DNA of 64,000 bases from Fomitopsis serialis (lineage: Eukaryota > Basidiomycota > Agaricomycetes > Polyporales > Fomitopsidaceae). Location of the stretch: the NCBI RefSeq assembly GCF_022376445.1, contig NW_025955091.1, forward strand, positions 1-64,000, given 5' to 3'. Under the pieces are notes generated by a model, which made no database searches, was not told the DNA's origin, and saw nothing but the letters and a program-made list of their open reading frames with translations. Position 1 is the first letter of the stretch; the number at the start of each line of letters is the position of its first letter. Shown here piece by piece: positions 21,146 to 32,794 of the stretch. Both the position numbers and the translations under genes were made by a program.

Positions 21146-21708
21146 CTAATCCAGCTCCTCCAGCTCCATATCGCGAAAGAAGAGGGGGCCGATGCTCACT
21201 GCGTCCCCTGCAACTTTACCCGCGACATGGCCGACTTGCTTCCAGTTGATCGCCTCGCTCCCAGCGAGGTTTGCATGCGCCTCGAGTCTTTCAAGCTCTG
21301 CAGCGCGACGCCATATCGCTTTCGCGACGTCCACTGCGGTGCTGGCGACGTCTATCGCCTCATTGCTGGCGGTGTACGCGGCGTCGCCGACTTTGTGCCA
21401 GTTAACCTTGCGCCGGCTGAGCGGAACCGCGGCACGATCCTCACGGATGAAGGGCTTTACAAGAGGATAGGCTTTGGCGCCGAGCGAGATGGCCTTCAGC
21501 GCCGTGTTGCCGACCGTCTCTGCGTCTTGACCAACTTTCTTCCAGTTGATAGCCTCGCTTCCGTAGACATCATCACTGTGTTCACGAGTGGTCAGTGACA
21601 GTATAACGGGACTCGAATCAAAACGACGCACTCCTGAATAGGGACAGCGAATGCTGCGACAAGAGAAACGACAGAGAGAATGATGGGGAGTGCGATGGTG
21701 TAACGCAT
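21146..21708 (-). CDS. small secreted protein, INWKKVG-repeat family, copy 1
   Basis: Two exons (21632-21708 and 21146-21575) with a 56 bp GT-AG intron, giving 168 residues. The start at 21708 gives a clear signal peptide (IALPIILSVVSLVAAFA, cleavage before VP). The mature part has three related segments, each with a motif like [IV]NW[KH][KQ]VG (near residues 35, 84 and 140), each followed by a helix rich in Ala, Val and Thr. It ends FFRDMELEELD. No cysteine-rich pattern, enzyme motif or known family was recognised. It is the first of three tandem copies on the same strand. Secretion is well supported; function is unknown. Confidence 0.7.
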
Positions 21709-21853
21709 GATGGAAGCCGAGTGAGATGTGAAGGGGGGGAGAGTCGTGCGTGTTCGTTAAGTAGGGCTCACAAGGACGTGTATAATGCAACCAGCAAGGC
21801 TGTCATGACAAGTATCAGCACAGCGCTCACATTACACGTTGGTCGACAACACG

Positions 21854-21870
21854 ACTCACCGACCAGCACC
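21854..21870 (-). promoter_or_regulatory. conserved upstream block, secreted gene 1
   Basis: The 17-base word ACTCACCGACCAGCACC (plus strand) lies 146 bases before the ATG of copy 1. It recurs at the same distance before copies 2 and 3 while the spacer around it has diverged, which suggests a regulatory site or the transcription start region. Confidence 0.5.
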
Positions 21871-23131
21871 AGTGCTGAAGTATACCCGCACGCTAGAAAT
21901 CGAAGGGCTGGGAGCTAGAAAAGCGAAGTGCTCGGTGTCGTCCTTTATGTGTCGCTGCAAGCGCCGAGTCCAGCGCTCGGTGTTCGCTGCATACATACCT
22001 CGCGCTGAGCGAACTCAGGCTGTAAGGGGTGGCCGCACCTGGCCGTACGGTGCTGTGGCATACTGTCTGTCTGTTCGAATCGCATCCATCTGATTGACAT
22101 CGGCAGCCGGGAGGATGTCAACAACTCACATTCAATACAGGTACTGCCAATGAGAGATGACACCTGTGTTGGCTCTACCGCAGCGCCCTGTCTCGCTCTG
22201 CGCTCGAAGATCCCCTGGAACCTGAACATGTCACGGTCAACGTACAAGTGTCAAGGAAGCTTCAGAATCAGGGAAGAAGTCTGAAGACTGCCCATTTAGA
22301 GAAGGCAAGGAGTATCCCAGTGCACTGCCAGTGTGAGCATTCCCATGTCAGGGAGAACTGGACGATGCGACATGCTTCTCATCAGAATGGAGGCCGAATA
22401 GTCATAGGTGGTCGCCACCTCACGTCACCGCGTGAGGACCGACAGCAAGCAAGACCGTACATGGAATGGGCCTGCAGGCCTGGCTACAGCGCTCACCGTG
22501 ATGCGGCGGACTTTAGCTGTGTCCGACTACGACAAGCTCTTGGGATTGCATCTTAGCGTCTACGAGCACAGCGCCAACGACCTGCTCAGCACCGCACAAG
22601 TTGTCCCGAAAACCTGCATGAGAGAGGAATCCGAGTATCAGTTAAGTGTCAGAGTTTTTACCCAGTAGAGTTGTGGTTACTGCGCACACCCCAACACGAC
22701 AACTACATGCGGAAGCGCCCGTTGATGCCAACCCAATCGGTGGCGGTAGTCTCCCGTATTAGGCAGACCATAAACACATCCTCTTTGAGGATAGTCGAAA
22801 AGGAAACGAGTCGACTGCATCGGTCAATGGGGCGTACGGTGGATTTTACTGCTAGAGTGCTTGAGATATCAGGCCAATGATCCTTCGGCACAGTGTGTTG
22901 AACGAGGCTATGAAGTTGAAGAGGCGAAGCAGCAGGGAGGATTATAGTACGTACTCATAGGTACTCATGCGACGGTACTGACAGCCTCCGAGTCAGCTTG
23001 ATTGTACATACAGCTTTGATTGATCAACAATACACGTACACGACAGGAAGTCCCCAGATGACCACTACAACAACAATATAGGACCAAGCCCAACTTGGTC
23101 CCGTTTCCCTAAAGTCCAGCTCCATGAGCCG
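21871..23131. other. spacer upstream of secreted gene 1, with duplicated segments
   Basis: 1.26 kb without a convincing gene. Segments at about 22499-22541 and 22677-22745 resemble 24667-24705 and 24839-24895 upstream of copy 2 (shared words GCTGTGTCCG.CTACG and AAGCGCC.GTTGATGC). The spacer thus derives from the same tandem duplication as the genes. Confidence 0.5.
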
Positions 23132-23982
23132 CTAATCCAATTCATCCAGCTCGGCGTCGCGAAAGATGAGGAGAGGAGCGAAGGACGCGACGGTCGCGAT
23201 CTCACTCTCGACATGGCCGGCCTTGTGCCAGTGAGTGACCTCATGCACCTTATCCTTGATGCCGTCCCAGCTAATGGCCCCGCTCCCAGCCTGTGCGTAC
23301 CTCTCACGCTCCGTAAGCTTCTCCGCGCGAGGCAGGATGTTTTCGACGAGTGCTCTGCGCGTGATGAGCGCCCTCAAGACATCCCCCCCGGCGCCGGCGA
23401 CGTCCAGACCCAAGTTGAGAGCCTTATTTAGGCTGTGCCTGAACTTCTCTCCCTTGGTCTTGGGCTTTTCCTCGCCCTCCTTGCCCTCGCCCTCCTTGCC
23501 CTTGCCCTTTCCCTCGGCCTCGGCCTTGCCCTTGCCCTTGCCCTTGGGATCGGGCTTGGGCTTGGGAGCGGGCTTGGGCTTGGTGAGCTTTTTGGGAGCG
23601 GGCTTAGGCTTGGGAGCGGGCTTAGCGGGCTTGGGTACGGGAGCAGCCTTGGGTTTGGGAGCGAATTTGGGGATCTTGGGGATCTTGGGGATCTTGAGCC
23701 GTCGAGCTAGGTGTGGGTATTCCCCTTTCTGTTCTTGCTGTCGCTCCTTTTCCTCCACGGACTTGTCGAGGGCCCACCCTCTAGCACCGAGCGAGATTGC
23801 TTTCCACGCCGTGCCCGCCGTCGACTCCGCCTCTTCCAATTTGATAGCTCTGCCGCGAAGGTCGTCACTGCGTGGACGAGTCAGTAGCGCCGCGTTGATT
23901 GGATCACCGTCACGTACCGGTCTATCGGCGCGGCGAAGGTGGACGCAATAGCAAGAACAACGGAAAGGACCGTTAAGCGCAT
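23132..23982 (-). CDS. small secreted protein family, copy 2, Lys/Pro-rich
   Basis: Two exons (23918-23982 and 23132-23867) with a 50 bp intron at the same place as in copy 1, giving 266 residues. Signal peptide LTVLSVVLAIASTFA, then the family segment AWKAISLGARGWAL. A low-complexity insert of roughly 90 residues follows (IPKIPKIPKF, KPKPAPK repeats, GKGKGK, EGEGKEGEEK). The C-terminal family region has AISWDGIKDKVHE, THWHKAGHVE and the end FRDAELDELD, almost identical to copy 1. The insert is strongly basic and probably disordered. Function unknown; secreted by prediction. Confidence 0.7.
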
Positions 23983-24136
23983 GGTGAGAGTCGGGGAACA
24001 GACAGCTTTATGTCGTAAGGGAGGACGGCGTCGTGCGGTTTCGTAAGATACAGGATTAGGAGGATGGGTATGTCGTAATAAGTAAGGCTATTGCGCTCAG
24101 AAGTTAGCAGAACGCGTACTCGCGGACTATGTCATT

Positions 24137-24153
24137 ACTCACCGACCAGCACC
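24137..24153 (-). promoter_or_regulatory. conserved upstream block, secreted gene 2
   Basis: The identical 17-base word found before copy 1, here 155 bases before the ATG of copy 2. The stretch between it and the ATG shares further words with copy 3 (GGTTTCGTA). Confidence 0.5.
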
Positions 24154-26860
24154 TATACTCGTGTAAGGAACGAGGCTCGCGATCCAATGCGCGGGAGCTA
24201 GACGGGTACAAGAGCATGTTGATGGCTCATATATATCTCGGACGCCGGTGCGCTGTGCACGCTTTCGCCCAGCTCGCTCCGCACGTACGGCGCTGCGCCA
24301 AGGCCTAGTGGACGGGGGACCGCGCGGGTCTGTCCAAAACCATCATTCTGCGCCTGGTTGTACCGGACTTGCCTTGGCGAGCAAGGTACGCAGATGAGAT
24401 TGCCGGAACCAACGGGCCCATGTCGTATCGTTTAGCAGTCCTCCATGCCTGATCGACTCATCAATGATGCGCATATCATGTACGCATCTACCCGCGACCA
24501 GGGGCTCGGCCTAGCAGACTTCGACTCGGAGCCCCATAAAGAGATGATGTTTTAGCTCACAAATGAGTTGCCGTGAGGCTTTCCCGCCATTGCAAAGCCA
24601 TGGTCAACAACCAACAGGACGCATTTTTTAACAATCCATCATAATCCTGCCCGCAGAGCTGCTGTCGGTGATCGGGGGACCATGGCTGTGTCCGGCTACG
24701 GAAGGCTCCGGGCTTCCGGCACCGCATCTCAGCCCCTACGGGTGTGGCGTTAACAACGTGCACGAGACCAAAATCGCCACGCCCAAAGCCGTCGATGAAC
24801 CTACATCGGAAGGTCACTGTCAGATTTGTCAACTAACAGTCACCGTGCACGCAGCCACCGCAACTACGTGAGTAAGCGCCTGTTGATGCTACATTTGATC
24901 GAGGAACGCACCGTTCCAATTTGGCAAACTGCGGCATCAGTCAATTGGTCACTTCCAAGGCAAATTCGTGAGTGCCCCCCCTCGCGTCGCGCCTGAGCGC
25001 ATCGGTTCTTGAAAGTCAGCTGAAAGCCGGCGCAACAACGGTATAGCGTTCAGGGATCTGCTCTTCGAGCGTCTCGACTACGATACCGTCACGTTACACG
25101 CGCGCAGCACAAGGCAGCACAGCTTTCCTGCTCAGATCGCAATCTCAATCTACGCGACAACGCAACATTGAGTGGACGGCTCACCTGAGATCGTAGAGAA
25201 ATGCTTCAGGAAAATCATCAGCCTCGATGCTAGGGGTGCACACATGTGATGGCTTCCCGTAAATAGGACTATTACATCGTGACTGTTGTGAGTCGTATAC
25301 ACGTTCGAAGGAGCATAGCGCGAACAATGGCCTTTCGCTGGCTCAAATGGCCAGCCTGCGTTACACATGGCGCATCATGCGTGCGCGCATGCGATCCGAT
25401 GCCTCGCGTGCACGCAGGTGCCGAGTGGTGTATGCTCCAGGTCCGCCTCATGAGCGCTGAGCGGCGGTCAGCCAGGATCATCCCGAGGTCCAGAACTTCT
25501 CGCGGAGGTGCTGATGAGTTACACATCAGCATATTGCCGGCCGTCGACACTCTCCAATTCTGTGGGGAGAGTGGATACTCACCCAGCTCGATACATGTGC
25601 GTACCAATCACACAATGTTTCCTTTGCTACTTAGAAGTGCAGCGTTTTGACCAGATGTCGGACTGTTGCATTGGGACGCATGTGATCGACACCGACCGGT
25701 CGAAGAGAGCACCAGAGCCTATCATCGCCTGCAGTCCGAGTCTAGTGTCGACCCTGACCTTGATTGAGCTCGTACCGCAGCAGTCGGCCCGGGTTCACGA
25801 CGGTCCATACACCTTGATGAAACACACAGTCAGCAACCCGCTTGGGGTGATATACGGCACTCGTAGACACGCGGACACGAATGACATCTGTAGGCTCAGG
25901 CCCTAGTCGCTATCTGCACAGCCTGCGCCATAGTCGGAGGGCAGCTCGACATTGAAGGTAAACCCCTATCCGTCGGGAGTCAGTGCATGACTTGGAGTCG
26001 AGGCGCGACAGAAGACTTGGTACCTGAGTACTGAGTACTGAGTGCTAGTGAGGTTTGAAGACCAGGCCCGGGCATATGCGATCCGTACGCGATTCCTCCT
26101 TAGCAAAATGCCAATCTGTAACCGTCGCCAGCGAGGACTCGATCATCAAACACATTGGAGTTGTAGCCGGGGTGCGGACAGCATGGAGCAGCGAAGCGAT
26201 AGTGAGGGTGGCGATGACAGCGCGTCGAACCACAACAGCTGCCCGAACAAGATACCGGAGTTTTCCGGAGAACTGTACAGGCAAACACCGAAGTACTGCC
26301 GACAAGCACTTACGGTAAACATGAGACTCACTGAATTCCGCCGCTGCACTGGTCTGCGTTTCTTTCACTGCAAATTACAGGGGATTGTTCTCGCCCATTC
26401 TTCGTCGGATGTCTGCAACCTGAACATTGCAATTGGAAGCAGCGGTTTATGGTGCCATGCCACGGTTCGAAGCCCGCTTACTAGCAGTTGAATGGATAGA
26501 TTACTACCGCCGTGGCAGTACATACAAGGGTACATGTAGTCAATGCTGGCCCAGAATTCGCTGCGGATTCCAGATGATCTTCGCCCGTAGGTCATACACT
26601 CACTACCAAGACCAATGCGCAATAAACCCGTCACTCATGTACGTTTCGTGTAGAGCGACGATGAGCGTCGAGATTGTTGTTACAATCCTCGTTGACCGCT
26701 AATGCATGTACACGAAGGCCCCACAGCGATCTTGCTTTTACTACAGCAATCGTCCTCGACAGCGATCGTGCCAAACGACGTACAAGCAGAAATGAGTAGA
26801 CCAGCTATCATATGAGCCCCAGTCCTCGAAGTGAGTCCGATCCCCCGATGTCATGAACTC
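24154..26860. other. long gene-poor spacer with decayed duplications
   Basis: 2.7 kb with no convincing gene on either strand. It shares diverged segments with the spacers beside it. About 25170-25205 resembles 28543-28578 (GGACGGCTCACCTGAGATC), 26220-26280 resembles 29440-29500 (TGCCCGAAC.AGAT.CCGGA), and 25905-25920 resembles 29059-29074 (CTATCTGCACAGCCTG). These mark old copies of a multi-kilobase tandem unit. Confidence 0.55.
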
Positions 26861-27709
26861 CTAGTCCAACTCTCTCAGCTCTTCTAGTTCGATTTAATCC
26901 GAAGGAGCGGGGCGACGGTCAGAACGCCTCCCACAATCTTTTCCGTCAACCTTGTGCCAGTTGGACTCCTCCACGGTTTCCTTGACGCCATGCCAGCTGA
27001 CGTCCCTGCTCTCAGCCTGAGCCTGCCTCTCGCGCTCCGCAGGCTCCTCCGCATGGTTCAACATGTTGCGGACTAGGTCTCTGCGCGAGGGAGGATAATC
27101 GCCCTGTAGACGTCCTCTGCGGTGCGCAGGAAGTTGATCGCATGGTTGGCGGCCAGGTACGTGCTATTCGCGCACTTTCCCCGGTACCAGGCTCACTCGC
27201 CTTGATCTCCTCCTCGCCGGTCGGCTGCTGGGTCGGCTGCTATGTGGTTTGCTGTGTCGTCTGTTTTTTCTTGGGGGGGGGGCTTCTTCCTGGCTTTCTT
27301 AGGCCTTTTGGTATCCTCCTCGAACGTGTTGCCAGGAGGTTGTCTGCCGAGACCGTCAAGCCCAACGGACCGAGCTGGCTCGACAGGCTGAGCGGGCGAA
27401 GCGGGATTCTGGTTGCGGAACTTCGTCCAGGATCCCATACTATACGCCCGGCGAGTATTGTTGTACTGTTTTTCCTTCGAGTCGGTGTTGGCGATGCCCC
27501 ACCCTTTGGCACCCAGCGAAATCGTGTTCAATGCTAGGCTTCCCCACTTCGCACTTCGACGCTAGTTCACTTGCGTCCTTTAGGTTGAAAGCTCTGTTGT
27601 CCCGTATAGTGCCCGACGTAGACTAAGGTACCATCGTCGTACCGGTGAATAGGCGCGGTAAGAGTGAACGCCATCCTGATAGCAAGGAGGGGAGGACGTT
27701 GATGCGCAT
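26861..27709 (-). pseudogene. secreted-protein family, copy 3, degenerate
   Basis: Aligned by eye to copies 1 and 2. The ATG at 27709 begins a signal-like peptide that shifts frame within the first 20 codons. The family segment AISLGAKGW is seen as TISLGAKGWGIA. The middle is charged and Pro/Lys-rich. The C-terminal region keeps RRDLVRNML, RERQAQAESRDVSWHGVKE and SNWHKV, then an in-frame TAA before the terminal LEELRELD. At least one frameshift and one stop make it a pseudogene. A ten-G run lies at about 27273-27282. Confidence 0.75.
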
Positions 27710-27851
27710 GATGACAAACGGGTGACGGACAGGTGAGAGTCGCTTCGACGGACGCCGTATGGTTTCGTAGGACGGGTATACGTCGAGAGAAAAGGCTACA
27801 GCAATCTGCGGTCAATGTGGCAAGCAAGATCCCATACAAGCCAGATTCCCT

Positions 27852-27868
27852 ACTCACTGACCAGCACC
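27852..27868 (-). promoter_or_regulatory. conserved upstream block, copy 3
   Basis: The same 17-base word with one change (ACTCACTGACCAGCACC), 143 bases before the ATG of the pseudogene. It has outlasted the coding frame. Confidence 0.45.
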
Positions 27869-29941
27869 TACGCTTGTGTAGGGAAATAGGTTCGGTAATC
27901 GAAGGACAGCTGCTAGAGGCGCAAAACAAACCGACAATTTCAATATGCGTCTCGGCTTGCACGCGGAGGATACGTTGCGAACGCCCCGAGCTATCGGTGT
28001 CTAGCTCCTTGCCGAGGTTGGGAGGAGGTGGCGCGATGCAGTCCAGAATAATCAGTCTGGTTGGTCGGGCCATCCTTGACGGCGGGCAAGGTATGAAGAT
28101 AACATCGCGGAGTTGAGGCAACTTCCTCATCTACGTTTGCGGTCTACGGCTCTACACCACCTGTGTACGCAGTCGCGGAATGTGTGACCGTCGACTTCAG
28201 GGACTCACCGGAGGAAGCTAACTGGACGGGCAAACAAATGTGTACACAAACCTAATAGCCTACAATAGTCCTGGTCTGCAAGCGTAGGCAAGTAGTCGCT
28301 TCGCGTGGCGACATCGGTCAGTTCAAGTTAGCATGCTTCGCAAGCGGACTTGTGAATACCCTGCCGAGTCGTGCATAAGCGTAGCAGCTATTGAACATCG
28401 GTCAAAAGTAGCCCCAACAAGGGATCCGGGTGGCTGCTCTCCGAGCTGCCCAGAGTCGTATCATGTTGCAAAACCACGTAGACAGCACAGTGTTTGCGTC
28501 CAGATTGTTATCCGGTCTCTCAAACAATGCGAGCGCGTAACGTGAGCGGACGGCTCACCTGAGATCAGAAGGAGATGTTGAAGGATACCTTCAGCGACTT
28601 TGGTGTGGGGTTGTTCACATGTGGATACACATGTGATGGCATTGTGAGAGCGGGACATGACTGACGTCTGATCGTCCGAGGACCAAGATCACGGCACAGA
28701 CCCGAGTGAACAGCTTTCATATTGTGAAGACACAGCGTATCCTGCATGGGCGCACGACTTGGTGATCAGCTGACGAGTGGTACCACGGTAAGGCTACCAC
28801 ATATAAACGATAGGTACTTGACTAGACTTCAGTACGTCACTACAATGTGAACGATCAGCTCAGACACATCGGAAGAGGACATCAAAGCATCCTCGCCGGC
28901 AGTCATGTGCGGACTCCACGCCTACAAAAGCGCGCAGCGCAGTGTCCCCGGACCATTATAGTAGCCACAAGATAGTAGGCACTACCTGCGACCCGCACGG
29001 TAGATCATTTTCTGGAGGCTGCCCGCAGAGGCTGCGGCCGAGACAACCGTCAGACGGCTATCTGCACAGCCTGTCAATGTACCATTAAGCCTCACATCAA
29101 GATGTAACAAGCCCGGGTTCCTGGAACTCGATCGTACCTTGGCAATGTGGCTTCAGTCCGTTGATAAGCCATTGCATAATAGTGCATAAGCCTTGCGCCA
29201 GACGATCGTAATCTTGTCAGAACATTCACTATTGAGCCTCACAGCCCTGATTGCGACATAATACTTGAGTCCGTTTCAATACCAGGTAGACGAAACCTTT
29301 TGAAGCGCCGTGAGCACAACTCGTTGATCAAGGTCGCCAGAGGGGCGTCAGGGATGCTACACGGCAGAGGAAAGCGCCAATCGTAGTGGTGGTTTCAGCA
29401 GTGAAGCTTTGAAGAGATGGTGGCGGCGAGCATGGCGGTGACGCGTGACGAACCACGACAGTTGCCCGAACGAGATCCCGGACTTCGCCGGAGGATTTAC
29501 TGTATCGGGCCGGGATCTCAGCCACCGTACCTCTATTAAACGTTGCTTGCTTTCCTCTTAATATATTCGCACATAACACGCGGGGAGCGATTTCTAGCTA
29601 TGCGCTCAAGCACTTGCTGTGTTTCGCCAAATAATTGAATACGCACGCAGTATTCTTGGCCGAGCGACTTAACTTGGCCAACTTGTCCCAGCCGGACAGT
29701 ATACGTCCTGCTTGAGGTACTTATGCTTCAGCTTCCACTGGACAACAATGCAAGCATTTTCCTGGCCAGCCTAGTAGCGGTATTTGGCGAGCCTGGCCGA
29801 TAACTGCGTCGGAGCCATACACTAGGACGCGCCTCACACTAGTTGCAAAAACATATCGAGAATAAGTACACAAGAGGTAGCAGCGTTTTACATCCAAGAT
29901 GCAACGAAAGTTCACTCATCATTGAGCTTACAACCAACAGT
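27869..29941. other. gene-poor spacer upstream of copy 3
   Basis: 2 kb with no convincing gene. It contains the partners of the duplicated segments in the 24-26 kb spacer (about 28543-28578, 29059-29074, 29440-29500). Toward 29900 it becomes the 3' flank of the next gene. Confidence 0.5.
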
Positions 29942-30781
29942 CTACTCCCGCTTCTCAGCTTCCCTTTGCACCTTCGACGCGCTAGCGGCTACATCAGCAG
30001 CAGTCCTGGACTCTGCCGCCTCCGCTTTCTTCTTGCCGTAGCCGAACCAGCTCCCAAACCATGAGCCCCAGCTCTGCGTCGTCTCGTTCGCCTTCTGCTT
30101 CGCATCAGCGTACGTCGCCTTGGCGGCAGCCTCAGCGTCGCCCACCTTCGCCGTAGCGGCGTTGTAAGTGTCTGCTGCTGACGCCTTGGCCGCGTCGTAC
30201 TGCTTCGTGACCGTGCCACGCGTGTCAGCCGCATACTCGTTCGCGGTTGCTTCCGCACTATGGAGCTTGTCCTTGCCCGCGGCCTACAGCGCTCGCGTTG
30301 AATGGATGAAGCACAGTAGAATATTTGTGGAAATATGACGCACCTTTAGGTCGTAGTATCCCTTCTGGCCTTCCTTGACAGCATCCTGCGCGGTGCGCTT
30401 CCCTGCGTCGCTCAATTCCCTTGCCTTCTGCGCTGCCTCCTCCGCATCCTTCTGGCGCTTCTCGTGGACGTTCTCCCCTTCCATGTTCAAGTAATACCAT
30501 GCTCCAACGGATGCCGCGGTCACGCCGCCGAGGATCCAGAGCATGTTGCTCTTCTCGGGCTTGGGGACGTCTGACGGCGTTGGCGAGTCGGTTGGCTGAG
30601 TTGGGTCAGGAGTGACCGCGTATGTGCGAACATGCTGTAAAATTGCAGATCAGATTACCATCCTCACTCTCATATGGTTCGTGCGACATACTGGGTACGC
30701 TGCACGCGCGAACACAGGTGTCGCGCGCGCGGACGCGGCGACAGAACGAGCAGCTTGAGACCGGAGCAAAGCGGTAGACAT
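29942..30781 (-). CDS. mitochondrial-type membrane protein with LEA-like repeats
   Basis: Three exons (30692-30781, 30344-30634, 29942-30283) with introns of 57 and 60 bp give 240 residues. The N-terminus is an Arg/Ala/Ser-rich presequence (LLRSQAARSVAASARA). A Pro-rich stretch and one membrane segment (MLWILGGVTAASVGAWYYL) follow. The rest is a long Ala/Lys/Glu helix with 11-residue-like repeats (AKVGDAEAAAKATYADAKQ) typical of LEA proteins, and a tail with WGSWFGSWFGYGKKK. Import into mitochondria and insertion in the inner membrane are inferred. Similar basidiomycete proteins are sometimes named calcofluor-white hypersensitive proteins; I cannot confirm that match. Confidence 0.75.
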
Positions 30782-31385
30782 GGTCGTGGTCGTGAAGAAA
30801 ATAGATTACAGGTCGTGAAGTGAGCTATCGGGGATGTGAGGAGGGAGATGGTGAGAAGGACGGAAAACACGCGCCACGCCTTTTGAGCGATTGTGCGCAG
30901 ACAGTCTTCGCGATGACGACACGTTCAGACGTCGCCCGACCCCGCGTTGACGTCACGCCAGCCACGCCCCATGCTCACGCCCACGTGCCCGCGTCACACC
31001 GCGCGTCGGCGTGCGGCGTCGCGACGCGTCGAGTCTCCGCCCAGCCGCCTTGCAGCCGCCAACTTGAACTCTCTGGGCTGGGGTCAACGTAAGTAAGCAG
31101 AACGCACATTGCATGGCATTTCGCATTGCGCAAGCAAGCTAATGCACAACTAAGATACACGAGATTATGTGCACGACAACAGTGGCAACGTTGTCCACGA
31201 ATAATGTGAGGTCCGGTATCCCGAGGTGATAAGCATAGCATGATGTTGTAGCTCCTCAGCTTGAGCTCGGTCAAATGAAGTCGCTACAGAGTTCATGTTC
31301 TCTTTCTCAACGTTCGCTTTCTCGCTGTCGCCTTACCTGTGGGTCAACGATTCAGCCTGTCATTCGCTGGATTAGAGTAAGGCGA
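30782..31385. other. intergenic, GC-rich promoter region
   Basis: 600 bases between the start of the mitochondrial protein gene and the truncated 3' end of F-box gene 3. A CG-rich stretch at about 30900-31080 may be promoter sequence. No coding sequence recognised. Confidence 0.45.
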
Positions 31386-32794
31386 CTAACTCTTTTTCTC
31401 GAGTTCCGCTTCGTAGGCCAGACGGGATGTCCGAAGGCTCTGCATAAGCTTCACCAGCTCGCCCTGAATAGTTCGCCAGCCTGTGGAAGTGGGTCAAGTT
31501 GTGAACGCATAGGCGCAGAGAGTTCTGCCAATACGCACTGCGGTCCGTCAAGAGCTCAGGTACTCGCACAAGAGTATGATTGGACAAAACAGTCATTCTG
31601 TTTTGCTGCAGCCTTTGCAGCTCCGGCTCGAAACCGAGCGCTTGGAGCTTAGAGATGATGCTGAGCCAAACTATCAGCGACGCATGGGACGAATGGTCCA
31701 ACCCAACGTACAACTGGTAACGTTCTTTTTGCAGGCGGTCCCGTTCACGCGCGCGCAAAGCCTCCTCATTTTCGAGCCAAACCAGGCATAATGATTGGAA
31801 CTAAGTCGTGGAGAGATGAGTCATATGGAGGGCATGGAACTCGTGGCTTACATCTGATAACTCTTTGATGCGTTCAGACTTTTCTTCAATATATCTGTCC
31901 AATGCTTCCGTGTCTTCGTCCTTTGAAAACGTCTTCCAAGCATGGATGGCTTCCCGGGCTTCATCGCGGAGGCAGTATGCTCTGCCGTACCGAGTGACCC
32001 GGCCCTGGGAAGCTTGATCAGAACGCTCGACTTGTATGCTAGTAAAACAGCCAGCTTACCAGATTGAGAATAGTTCTAGGGATAGCACAGATGCGATCGC
32101 TGTCAAGAAGCTCGTACTGATCTATCACACTGTTCGAGTTCGCAACGGCATGTCAATGGCAGTCCCAATGACGCCGATATGTGAACTGAACTCACAGCCG
32201 CGGCTTGCAAGAATCACAAATGCGCATCAAGAATGCCCAATACACTGGCGCAGGCCTTTTCTTCCCGCATGCCTTCACGAACACAGGAAGATGATCATTA
32301 ATCACCCGAAGACATTAGTCCACCGAACCTGGTCTAGCTTACCATGCAGACAGGGAAGAGAATCAACGCAATGAACGCTGGCTCAATCAGCCACTGAGGA
32401 CATGGCGGTGCGCGCTCAATTGTCTTTAAGGCCCGCTTCCAATAGTCGGCGGAGCTCTTCTTGAACAGGAAGGCGTGGAAAGTCTTCGAAATCCGCGAAA
32501 GACTGAGCAGGTTTGTGGCGGAAGATACGAAATAACCTAAGTATACGTCGGCAGGTGTCGTCAGAATAGCGAGCCTTGACTGTTTCAAGCGGCGTTATTC
32601 ATTAGACCCGTTCTCACCTCATGGATTATATCCGTCGGCATGTCGCTGAACATGTCCTTGAGTTTGAGGCCACCCCGCCGGCGGCCTTGTACGCGTTGCT
32701 CACTGACACGCGCGGTCTCTGAGCGTGCTTTTGCATCTATAGCCGCTTTGGGAGTTTTCAAATCTTTCAACCGCTGGGATCTTCTCAACGACAT
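31386..32794 (-). pseudogene. F-box gene 3, C-terminally truncated paralogue
   Basis: Inverted paralogue of F-box genes 1 and 2. Exon 1 (32618-32794) starts MSLRRSQRLKDLKTPK and ends MPTDIIHE. The next exon has GYFVSSATNLLSLSRISKTF. Further exons give ACGKKRPAPVYWAFLMRICD, QYELLDSDRICAIPRTILN, REAIHAWKTF, WLENEEALRARERDRLQ and LQALGFEPELQRLQQNR. The last exon (31386-31480) reads WRTIQGELVKLMQSLRT and stops at EKKS. The C-terminal half with the second zinc motif is missing. Intron positions match the paralogues. It supplies the reference for the empty site of the TIR element. It is truncated, yet still has a whole F-box, so a short product is possible. Confidence 0.75.

Noticed and set aside
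23235..23951. Plus-strand frame of 238 codons rich in Leu-Gly repeats
   Set aside because: It is the shadow of the Lys/Pro-rich repeat of the minus-strand secreted gene, which has a signal peptide, a matching intron and a paralogue.
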